NCBI GenBank assembly: GCA_001872725.1
Contig: MNWR01000066.1
Location: 1-35,851, forward strand
DNA length: 35,851 nt
Direction: 5' to 3'
Source: Proteobacteria bacterium CG1_02_64_396
GTDB taxonomy: Bacteria; Pseudomonadota; MNWR01; CG1-02-64-396
The translations under genes and the position numbers were made by a program. Shown here piece by piece: positions 8,111 through 16,783 of the stretch. How positions within the stretch are numbered: the stretch's first letter is position 1; every line of letters begins with the position of its first letter. The notes under the pieces are model-generated. The model was not told the origin of the DNA, ran no database searches, and worked only from the letters and a program-made list of their open reading frames with translations.

Positions 8111-8913
8111 CCCTTCCTCCCCGCCTGCTGCTTTGGCCCCTTCTGGCACTGACCTGCTGGACCCTGGTGTTGAACGGCTGTGGGGATGGGGCGACCGAGG
8201 AATTCAAGAAAGAGAAACAGGGGCAGGCCTATCAGCGTCTGGGTAATGACTACCTGGGTAAGGGGCAATTCGCCCGCGCTCTGCAAGATTTACTGCGGGC
8301 CGAAAAACTCATGCGTACCGATGCGGCGTTGCACGATGCCATCGGGTTGTGTTACCTAGGGCTGGGCAAATACGAAGAGGCGACCGCCCGTTTCGAGATG
8401 GCGCTCAAGGTCGACCCCAATTATTCCAATGCCCAGAATAACTTAGGTACCATGTTGATGGGGCTTGGGCGGTACGACGAGGCGATTCCGCACTTCAAAA
8501 AGGCGTTGGAAAACCCCTTTTACCAAACCCCGGAGATGGCCTACGCCAACTACGCCTGGGCCGAATACAACCTGAAGCACTACCCCAGAGCATTGGAGCT
8601 GGCCGGCACGGCGGTGCAGTTGTCCCAAAAGGAGGACCCCATCGCCCGTTACCGCATGGCGATGGTCCTCGATGCCCTTAACCGTAGGGACGAGGCGAAG
8701 GCGGCGATGGAGATGATCCTTGAAAACGCCCCCAACTTCGCCCCCGCTCTGGTGTGGCTGGGACGCGACGCCTTCAACCATGGTGATGGGGCCGCCGCCC
8801 GCGAATACCTCGACAAGGTGGTGGCAATCGCGCCCGATAGCCTCGACGCATTAACCGCACGGGCGTTGTTATCCCGCTTGATTCGCACCGAACCCTTTGA
8901 GGGAGGACAGTAA
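8107..8913 (+). CDS. pilF: PilF/PilW-like TPR lipoprotein
   Basis: Lipoprotein of 268 residues. The signal peptide ends in the lipobox LNGC with lipidated Cys25. The rest is a series of tetratricopeptide repeats from about residue 35 to 255 (for example NAQNNLGTMLMGLGRYDEAI). In proteobacteria the gene between rlmN and rodZ is PilF/PilW, the outer-membrane pilotin needed to assemble the type IV pilus secretin. Position, length, lipobox and TPRs all agree. Its ATG overlaps the mtnP TGA, and rodZ follows 2 bases after its stop. No other pilus genes lie in the window, so the assignment rests on synteny and domain type. Confidence 0.8.
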   Translation: MTLPPRLLLWPLLALTCWTLVLNGCGDGATEEFKKEKQGQAYQRLGNDYLGKGQFARALQDLLRAEKLMRTDAALHDAIGLCYLGLGKYEEATARFEMALKVDPNYSNAQNNLGTMLMGLGRYDEAIPHFKKALENPFYQTPEMAYANYAWAEYNLKHYPRALELAGTAVQLSQKEDPIARYRMAMVLDALNRRDEAKAAMEMILENAPNFAPALVWLGRDAFNHGDGAAAREYLDKVVAIAPDSLDALTARALLSRLIRTEPFEGGQ

Positions 8914-8915
8914 CC

Positions 8916-9884
8916 GTGGACAGCACTGGGGAACATCTGCGCAGCGCCCGCGAGGCGGCCGGGATCTCCTTAGAGGAGGTCGCCGCTCGCCTCAAACGGC
9001 CCGTCCATCAGGTTCAGGCGGTGGAGAACAACCAGTTCGACGGTCTGGGGGGCGGGGTCTACGTTCGTGGATTCCTGCGCAATTACTGCAAATTGGTTCA
9101 CGTCGATCCCGAAGCGCTACTGGCGACCCTTCCGGCCGAGTTTCAGAGCCAACCCACCGTCTTTGCCGAACATCCTGCCAATTCCCTCAAGGTGGCAGCC
9201 TCGGCGCAGCGCCGCCGTTTTGGGGGCGGGGTGTTTGCGGCCATTGCGGTGGTTGTGGTCATTGCTTGGCTGTTCGGCAACAGTGATCCCGGCACGGAGG
9301 TTTCCCCCCCTAACCACCCCCTCAAGCAGGGGGAGGGGCCTGATGTCCACATGATCGACCTGGGTTCGCCAAATCCGACCGAGAATGAGGTCCAGCCCAT
9401 CCCATCCGACACTGCTGTCCCCACTCCGTCCGACGTTGCGATCCCCGCACCCGCCGACAAGGTAGTCCCACCCCCCTCAGCGCTCCAAGAGGTACAGGCG
9501 GGAGATCGACCGGCAGCAATCGAGGTAACCGTGACCCTTCGAGCCTCTGACCGCTGCTGGGTTTACATCGAACGCGAGGGGGAGACCTACCGCGACGTTA
9601 CCCTGTTTCCCGACGAAAACTGGGTGGTTTCGCTCCACCCCGGCGACCGCGTGACCTTGGGCAATGCCGGGGTGATTTGGATTCGCACCCCGAGCGGGGA
9701 TTGGGTTGGTCCGCTGGGGGCAGACAAAAAGGTGCTGCGTCATTGGAATCTGGTGAACAACGACGGCTCTCTCCATCTGCCGCCGATCCCTGACGCTCCT
9801 GTGGCGACGCCATCGACCGACGATCAGGCTCAGATCATTTCACCGTTGCTCGCCCCGTCCGCCCCCAATGACCCCCTTTTATAA
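8916..9884 (+). CDS. rodZ: Cytoskeleton protein RodZ
   Basis: Bitopic membrane protein that anchors MreB and sets rod shape. The 322 residues comprise an N-terminal Xre-type helix-turn-helix (about 5-75), a basic stretch, a transmembrane helix (about 103-120), a Pro-rich periplasmic linker (about 127-195) and a C-terminal DUF4115 beta domain (about 198-280) with a short tail. The start is GTG at 8916 with GGAGGA 8 bases upstream, 2 bases after the PilF-like stop. The linker has loose repeats of the type PxPSDxAxP. It also contains a G-rich palindrome translated in frame (9305-9340), listed separately. Confidence 0.92.
   Translation: MDSTGEHLRSAREAAGISLEEVAARLKRPVHQVQAVENNQFDGLGGGVYVRGFLRNYCKLVHVDPEALLATLPAEFQSQPTVFAEHPANSLKVAASAQRRRFGGGVFAAIAVVVVIAWLFGNSDPGTEVSPPNHPLKQGEGPDVHMIDLGSPNPTENEVQPIPSDTAVPTPSDVAIPAPADKVVPPPSALQEVQAGDRPAAIEVTVTLRASDRCWVYIEREGETYRDVTLFPDENWVVSLHPGDRVTLGNAGVIWIRTPSGDWVGPLGADKKVLRHWNLVNNDGSLHLPPIPDAPVATPSTDDQAQIISPLLAPSAPNDPLL
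9305..9340. repeat. In-frame G-rich palindromic repeat in rodZ
   Basis: CCCCCT (9317-9322), loop CAAGC, AGGGGG (9328-9333), flanked by a C run before and GAGGGG after. It is read through in frame in the RodZ linker. Its complement aligns with the repeat at 31616-31650 inside the ricT-like gene, and the general form resembles C/G-run palindromes dispersed in many proteobacterial genomes. Confidence 0.45.
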
Positions 9885-9906
9885 AGACCGCTAGGAAACG
9901 GCCCGT

Positions 9907-11403
9907 ATGTTCATCCCCTTAAGACTCAAACTGGCCTTTGTGCTTGCCGTCGGTGTGGCGGTAGCGGTGGCCCTGTTTGGCTTGATGGTCGAGAACAAAG
10001 GGCGGGAGATGGTCTATGCCCAAGCCTCGGTGCTGGGCAAAACCTTGGGTACGGTCGCCTCGACCAGCAGCAAAATCCCCATTCTGCGTGGCGACGCCAA
10101 CTCCTTAAAAAAACTGGCCACCGATCTGGTGGTCGAGGGGGGGAGCACCCTGGCTGCGGGGATTCGCACCGTGGGGGGCGAAAACTTAGGCTGGGCGGTC
10201 TCCAATCAATTGGTGCAACTGCGCGATGCGGCTCAGATTGCCGGAATTGCGCTACCCGACGAATGGGTCGGGATGAGCCAGGGTGGGTTCGAGGACAAGC
10301 TCAAGGCGGCCCGCCAGGAGGGGGGCGATCCTGAGTTTTTGGAGCAGGTCGAGCAGTTGAAACAGGCGGTGTTTGAGGCGCTGGTTCCCCAACAATGGCC
10401 CGAACGCACGGTGGAGGTCGCCCACGATGGGGCAATGACCATCATCCGCGCCCCGGTCACCTTCGGCGCCTCCGACAAGGTGATCGGCTGGGTCTGGATC
10501 GCCATGGGGCACCACACCTTGGAGGAGGGGCTCAGCAAGGTGCGCTGGCAGACCATCCTCATCGGCCTGGTTCTGGTCGGCATCATGGCGGCCATCGCCA
10601 TCGCCTTGGGGGGGCAAATCTCTAGCCGCGTCGAGGAGCTCAGCTACGCCACCCAGGCGATTGCTTCGGGCAAACTCGACACCCGCCTCGAACCCCGCAC
10701 CCGGCAGGACGAGGTCGAACACCTGGTGGTCCACTTCAATCAAATGGCCGAGGACATCCAATCGCGAGAACGACTGCGCGAGGCGTTTGGCCGTTTTGTT
10801 CACCCCCACATGGCCGACGAGGTTTCGAAAGGGACCTGGGAGCTGACCCGAAAAGGCAAACGGGTTGACGCCACCATCCTCTTCATCGATCTGGTCGGGT
10901 TCACCTCGATGTCGGAGTCGATCCGCGAAGAGGAGGTGGTCGAGATCCTCAACGCCTTCTTCGACAAGGTGGTCGAGGTGGTTTTCCGCCACGACGGCTC
11001 CATCGACAAATTCATCGGCGACGCCGCCATGGCGGTCTTCGGGGTGCCGGTCCCCGACGAGGATCACCTGCGCCACGGCTGCCACGCGGCACTGGAGCTG
11101 ATCGAGGCGGTTGAAACCCTGAATCTGGGGCGCCGGGTTCAGGTGCGCATCGGGGTCAACAGCGGATCGGTGGTCGAGGGGGCGATGGGGGCGGCCGACC
11201 GGCTCGACTACACCGTGGTTGGCGATGTGGTCAATGTCGCCTCGCGTCTGTGCGACGAGGCGCCGACCGGAGGCATCCTGCTGCCCGAGACCATTCGTCA
11301 GCCCTGGATGACCCAGGGGGCAACCCACGAGCTGGCGCTGCACGGCAAACGCGATCCCCTGCGGGCGATAGAGCTGATCGGGGTTCGCGGAGGGATGGCG
11401 TGA
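9907..11403 (+). CDS. Class III adenylate cyclase, membrane-bound
   Basis: Predicted cAMP-forming cyclase of 498 residues. A transmembrane helix (about 8-28) is followed by an extracytoplasmic sensor of about 185 residues, a second helix (about 216-236), HAMP (about 237-290) and a CHD catalytic domain (about 318-470). Metal-binding aspartates are Asp328 (LFIDLVGF) and Asp372 (KFIGDA). Lys368 and Asp434 (RLDYTVVGD) are the adenine-selecting pair expected for ATP, and Asn443 and Arg447 complete the transition-state site. All essential residues are present. The sensor family is not recognised. AGGA precedes the ATG. Its stop overlaps the GTG of the next lipoprotein gene, which suggests a joint role. 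It breaks the usual rodZ-ispG adjacency. Confidence 0.9.
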   Translation: MFIPLRLKLAFVLAVGVAVAVALFGLMVENKGREMVYAQASVLGKTLGTVASTSSKIPILRGDANSLKKLATDLVVEGGSTLAAGIRTVGGENLGWAVSNQLVQLRDAAQIAGIALPDEWVGMSQGGFEDKLKAARQEGGDPEFLEQVEQLKQAVFEALVPQQWPERTVEVAHDGAMTIIRAPVTFGASDKVIGWVWIAMGHHTLEEGLSKVRWQTILIGLVLVGIMAAIAIALGGQISSRVEELSYATQAIASGKLDTRLEPRTRQDEVEHLVVHFNQMAEDIQSRERLREAFGRFVHPHMADEVSKGTWELTRKGKRVDATILFIDLVGFTSMSESIREEEVVEILNAFFDKVVEVVFRHDGSIDKFIGDAAMAVFGVPVPDEDHLRHGCHAALELIEAVETLNLGRRVQVRIGVNSGSVVEGAMGAADRLDYTVVGDVVNVASRLCDEAPTGGILLPETIRQPWMTQGATHELALHGKRDPLRAIELIGVRGGMA

Positions 11404-12422
11404 CCGGGGGGCGCTGGTATGCCCTGATGTTATGCGGCCTGTTGGGTTTGGCCGGGTGTGCCACCGTTCCGCAGAAGATGGGCACCTTAATGGAGCAGGG
11501 GCAGTACGCCCAGGCGATTGCCCTGGGGGAGGGGGCTCCAAGCAGCCCCGAGATCGAAAACCTGCTCCAGCGCGCCCGTCTCGATCAGTCCCAAGCCTAC
11601 GCCAGGTGGTCGACCGAGGGGGCTACCCTGGAACAAAAAGGCGATCTGGAGGGGGCCTTGGCGGCATGGCAAAACGCCCTCGCCGCCCAATCCAGTCCAG
11701 TGGGGCAAGCTGCCTTGCAGCGGGTGCGGGGCAAGCTGCACGAGGACCGCGAAAACCGCCTGTTCGCCACCCAATCGGCCCTGCTCAAGGGGTATCGCCA
11801 AGCCCTGGCCGCCCACCCCCCCAAAGATGTAGCTTCCTCAATCCAAACCAATCTCGACCAATTGACCCATACGATCCTGACCCACGCCCAAGCGCTGCAA
11901 ACCAGTGGCGACGGGGAGGGGGCTCGCCGCTTTTGGGCGCTGATTTCCGAAACCCCCGAGGCTGCAGAGGGGCTGGCGCAGATGCAAAACAAAGAGCGGC
12001 GCGATCTACTCAGCCATCCCCTGGCGCCATCCACCCCTCTCAAAGTACGGGTGGGGCCGGGCGAGCCGCTGAAAAACCTGCCCAGACTACCCAGCGCCAA
12101 AGATGCCGCTTTGGAGGAGCTCAAAGGGCTGCAAGACAAGGAAGATCTCCCCGGGATTCGGCAGTGGCTCGACCGCCATGGCAACCAGGGCTGGTTAGAG
12201 AATGGGGCGCAGCGTGCTCTGGAGGGGCAGCTGACCGCCACCGCCGCCAAACTGATGGCCCGTGCCGACGCCGCCTTTCTGGCCGAGGATCTCAGCGGCG
12301 CCATCACCCTGGCCCGCCGCGCCGTGGCGCTCGATCCCTCGCCCCCCCAAAATCAAAAGCGGCTCAAGGAGTGGGAGGGGATGCTCGAAAACCTGCAACG
12401 CTTGCAGGGCGCCTCGCCGTAA
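11400..12422 (+). CDS. Uncharacterised repeat lipoprotein
   Basis: Lipoprotein of 340 residues starting at GTG 11400, which overlaps the cyclase stop (GTGA) and has AGGG 5 bases upstream. The signal peptide ends in LAGC with lipidated Cys20. The mature part is rich in Ala, Gln and Leu, with amphipathic helices that look like degenerate TPRs, clearest at 25-125 and in the last 80 residues (AFLAEDLSGAITLARRAVAL). No enzyme motif is visible. The acidic residue Asp does not follow the lipidated Cys (the next residues are AT), so outer-membrane sorting is likely if Lol rules apply. Coupling to the adenylate cyclase suggests an envelope partner or sensor subunit; this is inference only. Confidence 0.75.
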   Translation: MTGGRWYALMLCGLLGLAGCATVPQKMGTLMEQGQYAQAIALGEGAPSSPEIENLLQRARLDQSQAYARWSTEGATLEQKGDLEGALAAWQNALAAQSSPVGQAALQRVRGKLHEDRENRLFATQSALLKGYRQALAAHPPKDVASSIQTNLDQLTHTILTHAQALQTSGDGEGARRFWALISETPEAAEGLAQMQNKERRDLLSHPLAPSTPLKVRVGPGEPLKNLPRLPSAKDAALEELKGLQDKEDLPGIRQWLDRHGNQGWLENGAQRALEGQLTATAAKLMARADAAFLAEDLSGAITLARRAVALDPSPPQNQKRLKEWEGMLENLQRLQGASP

Positions 12423-12479
12423 AAACCATCCGTCGCTTGAATTCCATCGCTCAAAAGAATTTCGAAGGGATGTGACCCC

Positions 12480-13568
12480 ATGAGTCATATCGCCGTTACC
12501 CGCCGCGCCACGCGGCAACTTCGGGTGGGATCGGTCGCCGTCGGGGGCGACGCCCCCGTTTCGGTTCAATCGATGACCAACACCCCCACTGAGGATCCCG
12601 AGGCCACCCTGGCCCAGATCGGTCGCTTGGCCGAAGCCGGTTGCGACATCGTTCGGGTTTCGGTCCCCACCTTCGAGGCAGCCCAGGCGATGCACACCAT
12701 CGTTGCCGGATCGCCCATCCCGGTCATCGCCGACATCCATTTCGACCACCGTCTCGCCCTGGCGGCGCTGGAGGCTGGAATCCATGGCCTGCGCCTCAAT
12801 CCCGGCAACATCGGGAGCCGCGAGCGTATCGTCAAGGTGGTGGCCGCCGCCGCCGACCGGGGGGTGTCGATCCGCATCGGGGTAAACGCCGGCTCCCTTG
12901 AGAAAGACCTTCTGGATCAATACGGCGAGCCCTGCGTCGAGGCGATGGTCGCCTCGGCCCAGCGTCACATCGCCATCCTCGAAGAGCTCGGGTTTAAAGA
13001 TTACAAGGTCAGCCTGAAAGCCTCGGACGTGCTGCTGACCGTAGCGGCCTACCGCAAGCTGGCCGAGGTGACCGACTGCCCGCTGCATTTGGGGATTACC
13101 GAGGCGGGGGGGCGGTTTGCCGGCACCATCAAAAGCGCGGTGGGGCTCGGCGCCCTGCTGATCGACGGCATCGGCGACACCATTCGGGTGAGTCTGGCCG
13201 ACGATCCGGTCGAAGAGGTCAAGGTCGGCCACCAGATCCTCAAGTCGCTGGGGCTCTCCAACCGGGGGGTCAATATCATCGCTTGCCCCACCTGTTCACG
13301 GCAGGAATTCAAGGTCATCGAGACGGTGCAGCAACTCGAAGCGCGGCTGGCCCATCTCAAAGAGCCGGTGTCTCTGGCGGTAATCGGTTGTGTGGTCAAC
13401 GGCCCCGGCGAGGCCAAAGAGGTCGACATTGGTCTGACCGGCGGCAAGGGGGAAAACCTGCTCTACCGCTTTGGCGAGCCGGTGGGCAAGGTCTCCGACG
13501 AGGCACTGCTCGAACGGTTGATCGCCGAGGTCGAGGCGGTTGCCGCCTCCCGGCGCGGCCAACATTAA
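12480..13568 (+). CDS. ispG: HMBPP synthase IspG (GcpE)
   Basis: 4-hydroxy-3-methylbut-2-enyl diphosphate synthase, the [4Fe-4S] enzyme for the next-to-last step of the MEP isoprenoid pathway. The protein has 362 residues, the short bacterial form without the plant insert. Cluster ligands are Cys269 and Cys272 (ACPTCSR), Cys304 and Glu311 (GCVVNGPGE). The N-terminal TIM barrel begins with the typical [10 protein letters not shown]. It has an AAGGGA site and stands 57 bases after the lipoprotein gene. Its product feeds farnesyl diphosphate, used by hpnCDE 3 kb away. The usual neighbour hisS is absent. Confidence 0.97.
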   Translation: MSHIAVTRRATRQLRVGSVAVGGDAPVSVQSMTNTPTEDPEATLAQIGRLAEAGCDIVRVSVPTFEAAQAMHTIVAGSPIPVIADIHFDHRLALAALEAGIHGLRLNPGNIGSRERIVKVVAAAADRGVSIRIGVNAGSLEKDLLDQYGEPCVEAMVASAQRHIAILEELGFKDYKVSLKASDVLLTVAAYRKLAEVTDCPLHLGITEAGGRFAGTIKSAVGLGALLIDGIGDTIRVSLADDPVEEVKVGHQILKSLGLSNRGVNIIACPTCSRQEFKVIETVQQLEARLAHLKEPVSLAVIGCVVNGPGEAKEVDIGLTGGKGENLLYRFGEPVGKVSDEALLERLIAEVEAVAASRRGQH

Positions 13569-13578
13569 TCCGGCCCCC

Positions 13579-14946
13579 ATGGCCATTGCCTTCGGCTCCA
13601 GCGGGGTGCGAGGTCGCCTGGGTGTGGAGATCACCCCGGCGGTGATTGCCGCCTTGGCGCAGGCGGTGGGGGAGCAGTCCCAGGGGGGGATGGTCATCGT
13701 TGGCGCCGATTGCCGCCGGGGGCGCGAGGCGCTGCTGGAAGCGGCCGTGGCGGGGCTGGCCCAGGGGGGCGCCCGCATCGAGAGGGTCGAGCGCCCCCTG
13801 GCTACCCCGGTGTTGGCCCATGCGGTGATTCGGCGCGGCGCCAGCTTTGGTATTAATTTAACGGCAAGTCATAACTCGTCTGAATATCAAGGTTTTAAAC
13901 TGACAGGCCACTGGGGCGGACCCGCCCTTCCCGATCTGACCGACCGCATTGCGGCGCGGGCGCAGGCGCTGTTGGATCACCCCGAATCCCCCCTTACCGT
14001 CGCAGCTCAGTCAACCCCCCTCGATCCCATCCCTCCCTATCTTGAGGCGCTACGTCGTTTGGCCCCGGCCCAGTTTCAAAATCGGGACCTGACCTTTGCC
14101 CCCTTGTACGGTGTCACCCAAGGGATTTGGGATGCCCTGGCCCGACCCCTGGTGCGGTTGCATACCCTGACCTCGGGGCGTCGCGAGGATTTCGGCGGCG
14201 CCCCCCCCGATCCGGTCGAAGGGCGACTGCGGGGGGTTGATCCTCGGGGCGTCCAAGAGCTATGGGGCTGCGACGGCGACGGCGACCGCTTCGGCATCCT
14301 CAGTCACGGGGTCTGGATCCCCCCCGACGAGATCGCTGCCCTGATCGTCGACGCCGCCATGCGCGGGTTGATCCCCCCCTTGAAGATCGAGGCGGGACAG
14401 GCGGTGGCCCGCTCGATCCCCTCTCGGGGGCTGCTCGACCGGGTTTGCCGCCACCACGGGTTATCCATCCTTGAAACCCCGGTCTCCTTTCGCCATTTGG
14501 CCCAGGCCATTGCCGAGGGGCGGGCGGTTTTGGCGGTGGAGGAGAGCGGCGGCATGGCATGGTCGGGTTTCATCCCCGAAAAGGACGGGATGTTCGTCTT
14601 GACCTTGTTGCTGCATTTGCTTGCTTTCGGGTCCCTGGCCCAGCAGGTGGAAGAACTCAAGGAACGGGTCGGCTCCGTTTGCCGCATCGGAGAAAAAATC
14701 CCAGGTTTCTGGGAACCGGAAGGGGCGTCGGCCCTTCTGCTCGAACTGGCCGCCTGGGGTGGCGAGGTGGTGGAGCGCGATGGGGTAGGGGTGATCCTCC
14801 CCGACGGCACCATGCTTCATGCCCGCCCCAGCGGCACCGAACCGGTGGTTCGTCTCTATGGCGTGTTTCCCGGTGCTGTGATCGACGCCCAACGCTGGTC
14901 CCTTTGGCGGTCTCTGATCGAAACCACGATTTCCCCCACAGTTTGA
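13579..14946 (+). CDS. Phosphohexomutase (PMM/PGM/GlmM family)
   Basis: Alpha-D-phosphohexomutase of 455 residues, which moves phosphate between C1 and C6 of a hexose or hexosamine. All four loops are present: catalytic Ser97 in TASHNS, metal loop CDGDGDRFG, sugar loop EESGGM and phosphate loop RPSGTEPVVRLY. TASHNS replaces the usual TASHNP. The substrate (glucose, mannose or glucosamine phosphate) cannot be read safely. The ATG at 13579 is 10 bases after ispG and has no clear Shine-Dalgarno sequence; an upstream in-frame TTG (13540) would overlap ispG. Codons 91-110, exactly over the catalytic loop, are strikingly AT-rich compared with the rest of the gene (see the separate entry). Confidence 0.85.
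   Translation: MAIAFGSSGVRGRLGVEITPAVIAALAQAVGEQSQGGMVIVGADCRRGREALLEAAVAGLAQGGARIERVERPLATPVLAHAVIRRGASFGINLTASHNSSEYQGFKLTGHWGGPALPDLTDRIAARAQALLDHPESPLTVAAQSTPLDPIPPYLEALRRLAPAQFQNRDLTFAPLYGVTQGIWDALARPLVRLHTLTSGRREDFGGAPPDPVEGRLRGVDPRGVQELWGCDGDGDRFGILSHGVWIPPDEIAALIVDAAMRGLIPPLKIEAGQAVARSIPSRGLLDRVCRHHGLSILETPVSFRHLAQAIAEGRAVLAVEESGGMAWSGFIPEKDGMFVLTLLLHLLAFGSLAQQVEELKERVGSVCRIGEKIPGFWEPEGASALLLELAAWGGEVVERDGVGVILPDGTMLHARPSGTEPVVRLYGVFPGAVIDAQRWSLWRSLIETTISPTV
13849..13908 (+). other. AT-rich codon island over catalytic loop
   Basis: Sixty bases with 22 G or C (37 percent), inside a gene and region that are about 65 percent by eye. The codons used (ATT, AAT, TTA, AGT, TCT, TAT, TTT, ACA) are rare in the neighbours. 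The patch encodes residues 91-110, which contain the active-site Ser97. Confidence 0.8.
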
Positions 14947-14954
14947 GAGGCTCC

Positions 14955-16133
14955 ATGCCACATTGCGTTGTTGTTTTGAAGAAAAACGAGGAGCGCCGCG
15001 CCCTGGCCGGCCACCCTTGGGTGTTTTCCAACGAGATCGAAACCTCTCTGAAGGAGCTCTCCCCCGGTGCGCTGGTGACGGTGCGGTCGAGTCAAGGCAA
15101 GGTGCTCGGCTCGGCCACCTGCAATCCCCACTCCCTGATCGCCCTGCGCTTTTTCGACCGCCGCCCCAACATCGAGCTCGATACCACCCAGTTTCAAACC
15201 CGGATTCGCCGCGCCTACGAGCTGCGCCACCGGCTGTTCCCCGACCCTTACTACCGTCTGGTGTTTGCCGAAGGGGACGAGCTGCCCGGCTTGGTGATCG
15301 ACCGTTACGGCGAAGTCTTCGTGATTCAATGCCACACCGCAGCCATGGATGCCCGCGAGGGGCAAATCATCGAGGCGCTTAAACTGTTGTTCCCCGTCGA
15401 GGGGATTCTGGTGAAAAACACCGCTCAGGTGCGGGAGTTGGAGCAGCTCCCCCGCGAGGAGCGGATCGCCTTCGGCCATGTGCCCGAGGTGGTCGACCTG
15501 ATCGAAAACGGGGTTGGACTGCGCACCCGGTTGATTGGTGGGCAAAAAACCGGCTATTTCTACGACCACCGCGAAAACCGAGCCCGTGCCGCATTGTTGG
15601 CCAGGGGGCGTAAAACCATCGATCTGTTTGCCTATGTCGGTTCGTTCGGAATTCAGGCGGCGGTACGGGGGGCTGCCCATGTCACCCTGGTCGACGCCAG
15701 CCGCGAGGCCTGCGACCTAATCGAAGACAACGCCCGCATCAACACGGTGAGCGACCGGGTCGAGGTGGTGGCTGAAGATGCCTTCGCCTATTTAGAACGG
15801 TGCCGCGACGAGGGAAGAAAATTCGGCACCGTGTTGGTCGATCCCCCCGCCTTCATCAAAAACCGCAAAAACATGAAGGAGGGGATCGAGGGATATCGCC
15901 GCTTGAACCGCTTGGCCATGCAAGTGGTTGAGGAGGACGGCTTTTTGGTGACCTCGTCGTGCTCGTACCACATGGATCCCCAGACGTTCCGGCGCACCGT
16001 GCAAGCGGCGGCCCGCGATGCCCATCGGCGTTTGCAAATCCTGGGGCAGGGGCACCAAGGGCCTGACCACCCCACACTGCCCGCCATGAGCGAAGGGGAT
16101 TATTTAAAAACCTTGTTTTGCCGCGTCTTGTAG
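14955..16133 (+). CDS. rlmI: RlmI-like 23S rRNA m5C methyltransferase
   Basis: Class I SAM-dependent methyltransferase of the RlmI/YccW family, 392 residues. It has an N-terminal PUA RNA-binding domain (about 1-75, with HPWVFSNEI), a linking EEHEA-like domain, then the Rossmann domain with the SAM loop DLFAYVGSFG, an acidic VDAS motif, and the catalytic motif DPPAF with the later SSCSYHM cysteine. RlmI makes m5C1962 in 23S rRNA in E. coli; the exact target here is inferred. The ATG follows AGAGG and is 8 bases after the mutase stop. It is the last gene of the run that starts at ndk; no good plus-strand terminator is seen after it. Confidence 0.85.
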   Translation: MPHCVVVLKKNEERRALAGHPWVFSNEIETSLKELSPGALVTVRSSQGKVLGSATCNPHSLIALRFFDRRPNIELDTTQFQTRIRRAYELRHRLFPDPYYRLVFAEGDELPGLVIDRYGEVFVIQCHTAAMDAREGQIIEALKLLFPVEGILVKNTAQVRELEQLPREERIAFGHVPEVVDLIENGVGLRTRLIGGQKTGYFYDHRENRARAALLARGRKTIDLFAYVGSFGIQAAVRGAAHVTLVDASREACDLIEDNARINTVSDRVEVVAEDAFAYLERCRDEGRKFGTVLVDPPAFIKNRKNMKEGIEGYRRLNRLAMQVVEEDGFLVTSSCSYHMDPQTFRRTVQAAARDAHRRLQILGQGHQGPDHPTLPAMSEGDYLKTLFCRVL

Positions 16134-16181
16134 GGGGGCGTTTTTAGGACTTGAATCACTAGGAAGCGATTTTGGGGAATG

Positions 16182-16209
16182 AAAAAAACAGTCGAATTGA
16201 CCTCGACTG
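16182..16209 (-). terminator. Minus-strand intrinsic terminator
   Basis: Perfect 7-bp stem CAGTCGA (16189-16195) and TCGACTG (16203-16209) with a 7-base loop. On the minus strand it is followed by seven U (A run at 16182-16188). No minus-strand gene ends here; the nearest is hpnE, whose stop is 585 bases away beyond the hemerythrin gene. Confidence 0.6.
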
Positions 16210-16224
16210 GGTTATCGCTATTCT
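16197..16224 (+). promoter_or_regulatory. Possible hemerythrin promoter and leader
   Basis: TTGACC (16197-16202), a 16-base spacer and TATTCT (16219-16224) form a fair sigma-70-type promoter. The leader to the ATG at 16370 is about 140 bases. It contains a perfect 14-base palindrome TGGGGCATGCCCCA (16309-16322) and a smaller inverted repeat ATGCA/TGCAT (16332-16344), either of which could be an operator or an RNA hairpin. Confidence 0.35.
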
Positions 16225-16369
16225 CCACAGTCAATTCATGGAAATGATAAGAAAAAGCGCGGGGCAAGCAGGCGGCGCAAAAGGTTGATGAAGCAAGCAA
16301 GCGATTTGTGGGGCATGCCCCAAACAGGCAAATGCAAGCTGCATACAAAAACGGGGAAGGAGTGCGGTA

Positions 16370-16783
16370 ATGAAGAAAATCGAGTGGACCCCCTCTCTTG
16401 CTGTGGGTATCGATTCCATCGATAAACAGCATCAGGAGCTCTTTCGGCGCATCGGCGATTTGCTCGATGCCTGCAACGAAGGGCATGGGCAGGAGGCGAT
16501 CTCCGAGGTGCTTCGATTCCTCGAAAACTATGTGGCCGACCATTTTGGCAACGAAGAAAAATTGATGGAGAAGTACCAATACCCCGACACGATGTTCCAC
16601 AAGGGGCAGCACGTCGCCTTCATCGACAAATTCACCGAGCTGAAAACCAAGCTCGAAGCCAACGGCCCATCGGTTCCCCTGGTCGTCGGCATCAACATCC
16701 ATGTGGTGAAGTGGCTCAACGACCACATTCTGCGGGTCGACCGCTTGCTGGGTCGGTTTTTGCAAGAAAAAGGGGTCAGTTAA
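16370..16783 (+). CDS. Bacteriohemerythrin
   Basis: Non-heme di-iron O2-binding protein of 137 residues, a single hemerythrin domain with no added signalling domain. All seven iron ligands are present: His21, His58, Glu62, His77, His81, His119 and Asp124. The motif order (DKQHQEL, HFGNEE, HKGQH, HILRVD) is standard. Proteins of this class store or deliver O2, often for methane oxidation, or sense it; cytosolic here, as no signal peptide is seen. AAGGAG lies 7 bases before the ATG. The gene stands alone and converges on hpnE with only 10 bases between the stops. Confidence 0.95.
   Translation: MKKIEWTPSLAVGIDSIDKQHQELFRRIGDLLDACNEGHGQEAISEVLRFLENYVADHFGNEEKLMEKYQYPDTMFHKGQHVAFIDKFTELKTKLEANGPSVPLVVGINIHVVKWLNDHILRVDRLLGRFLQEKGVS

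Noticed and set aside
10252-11541. Open frame of 429 codons antisense to the adenylate cyclase
   Set aside because: A shadow of the cyclase coding strand. The sense frame has a complete set of catalytic residues; the reverse one has no recognisable domain.
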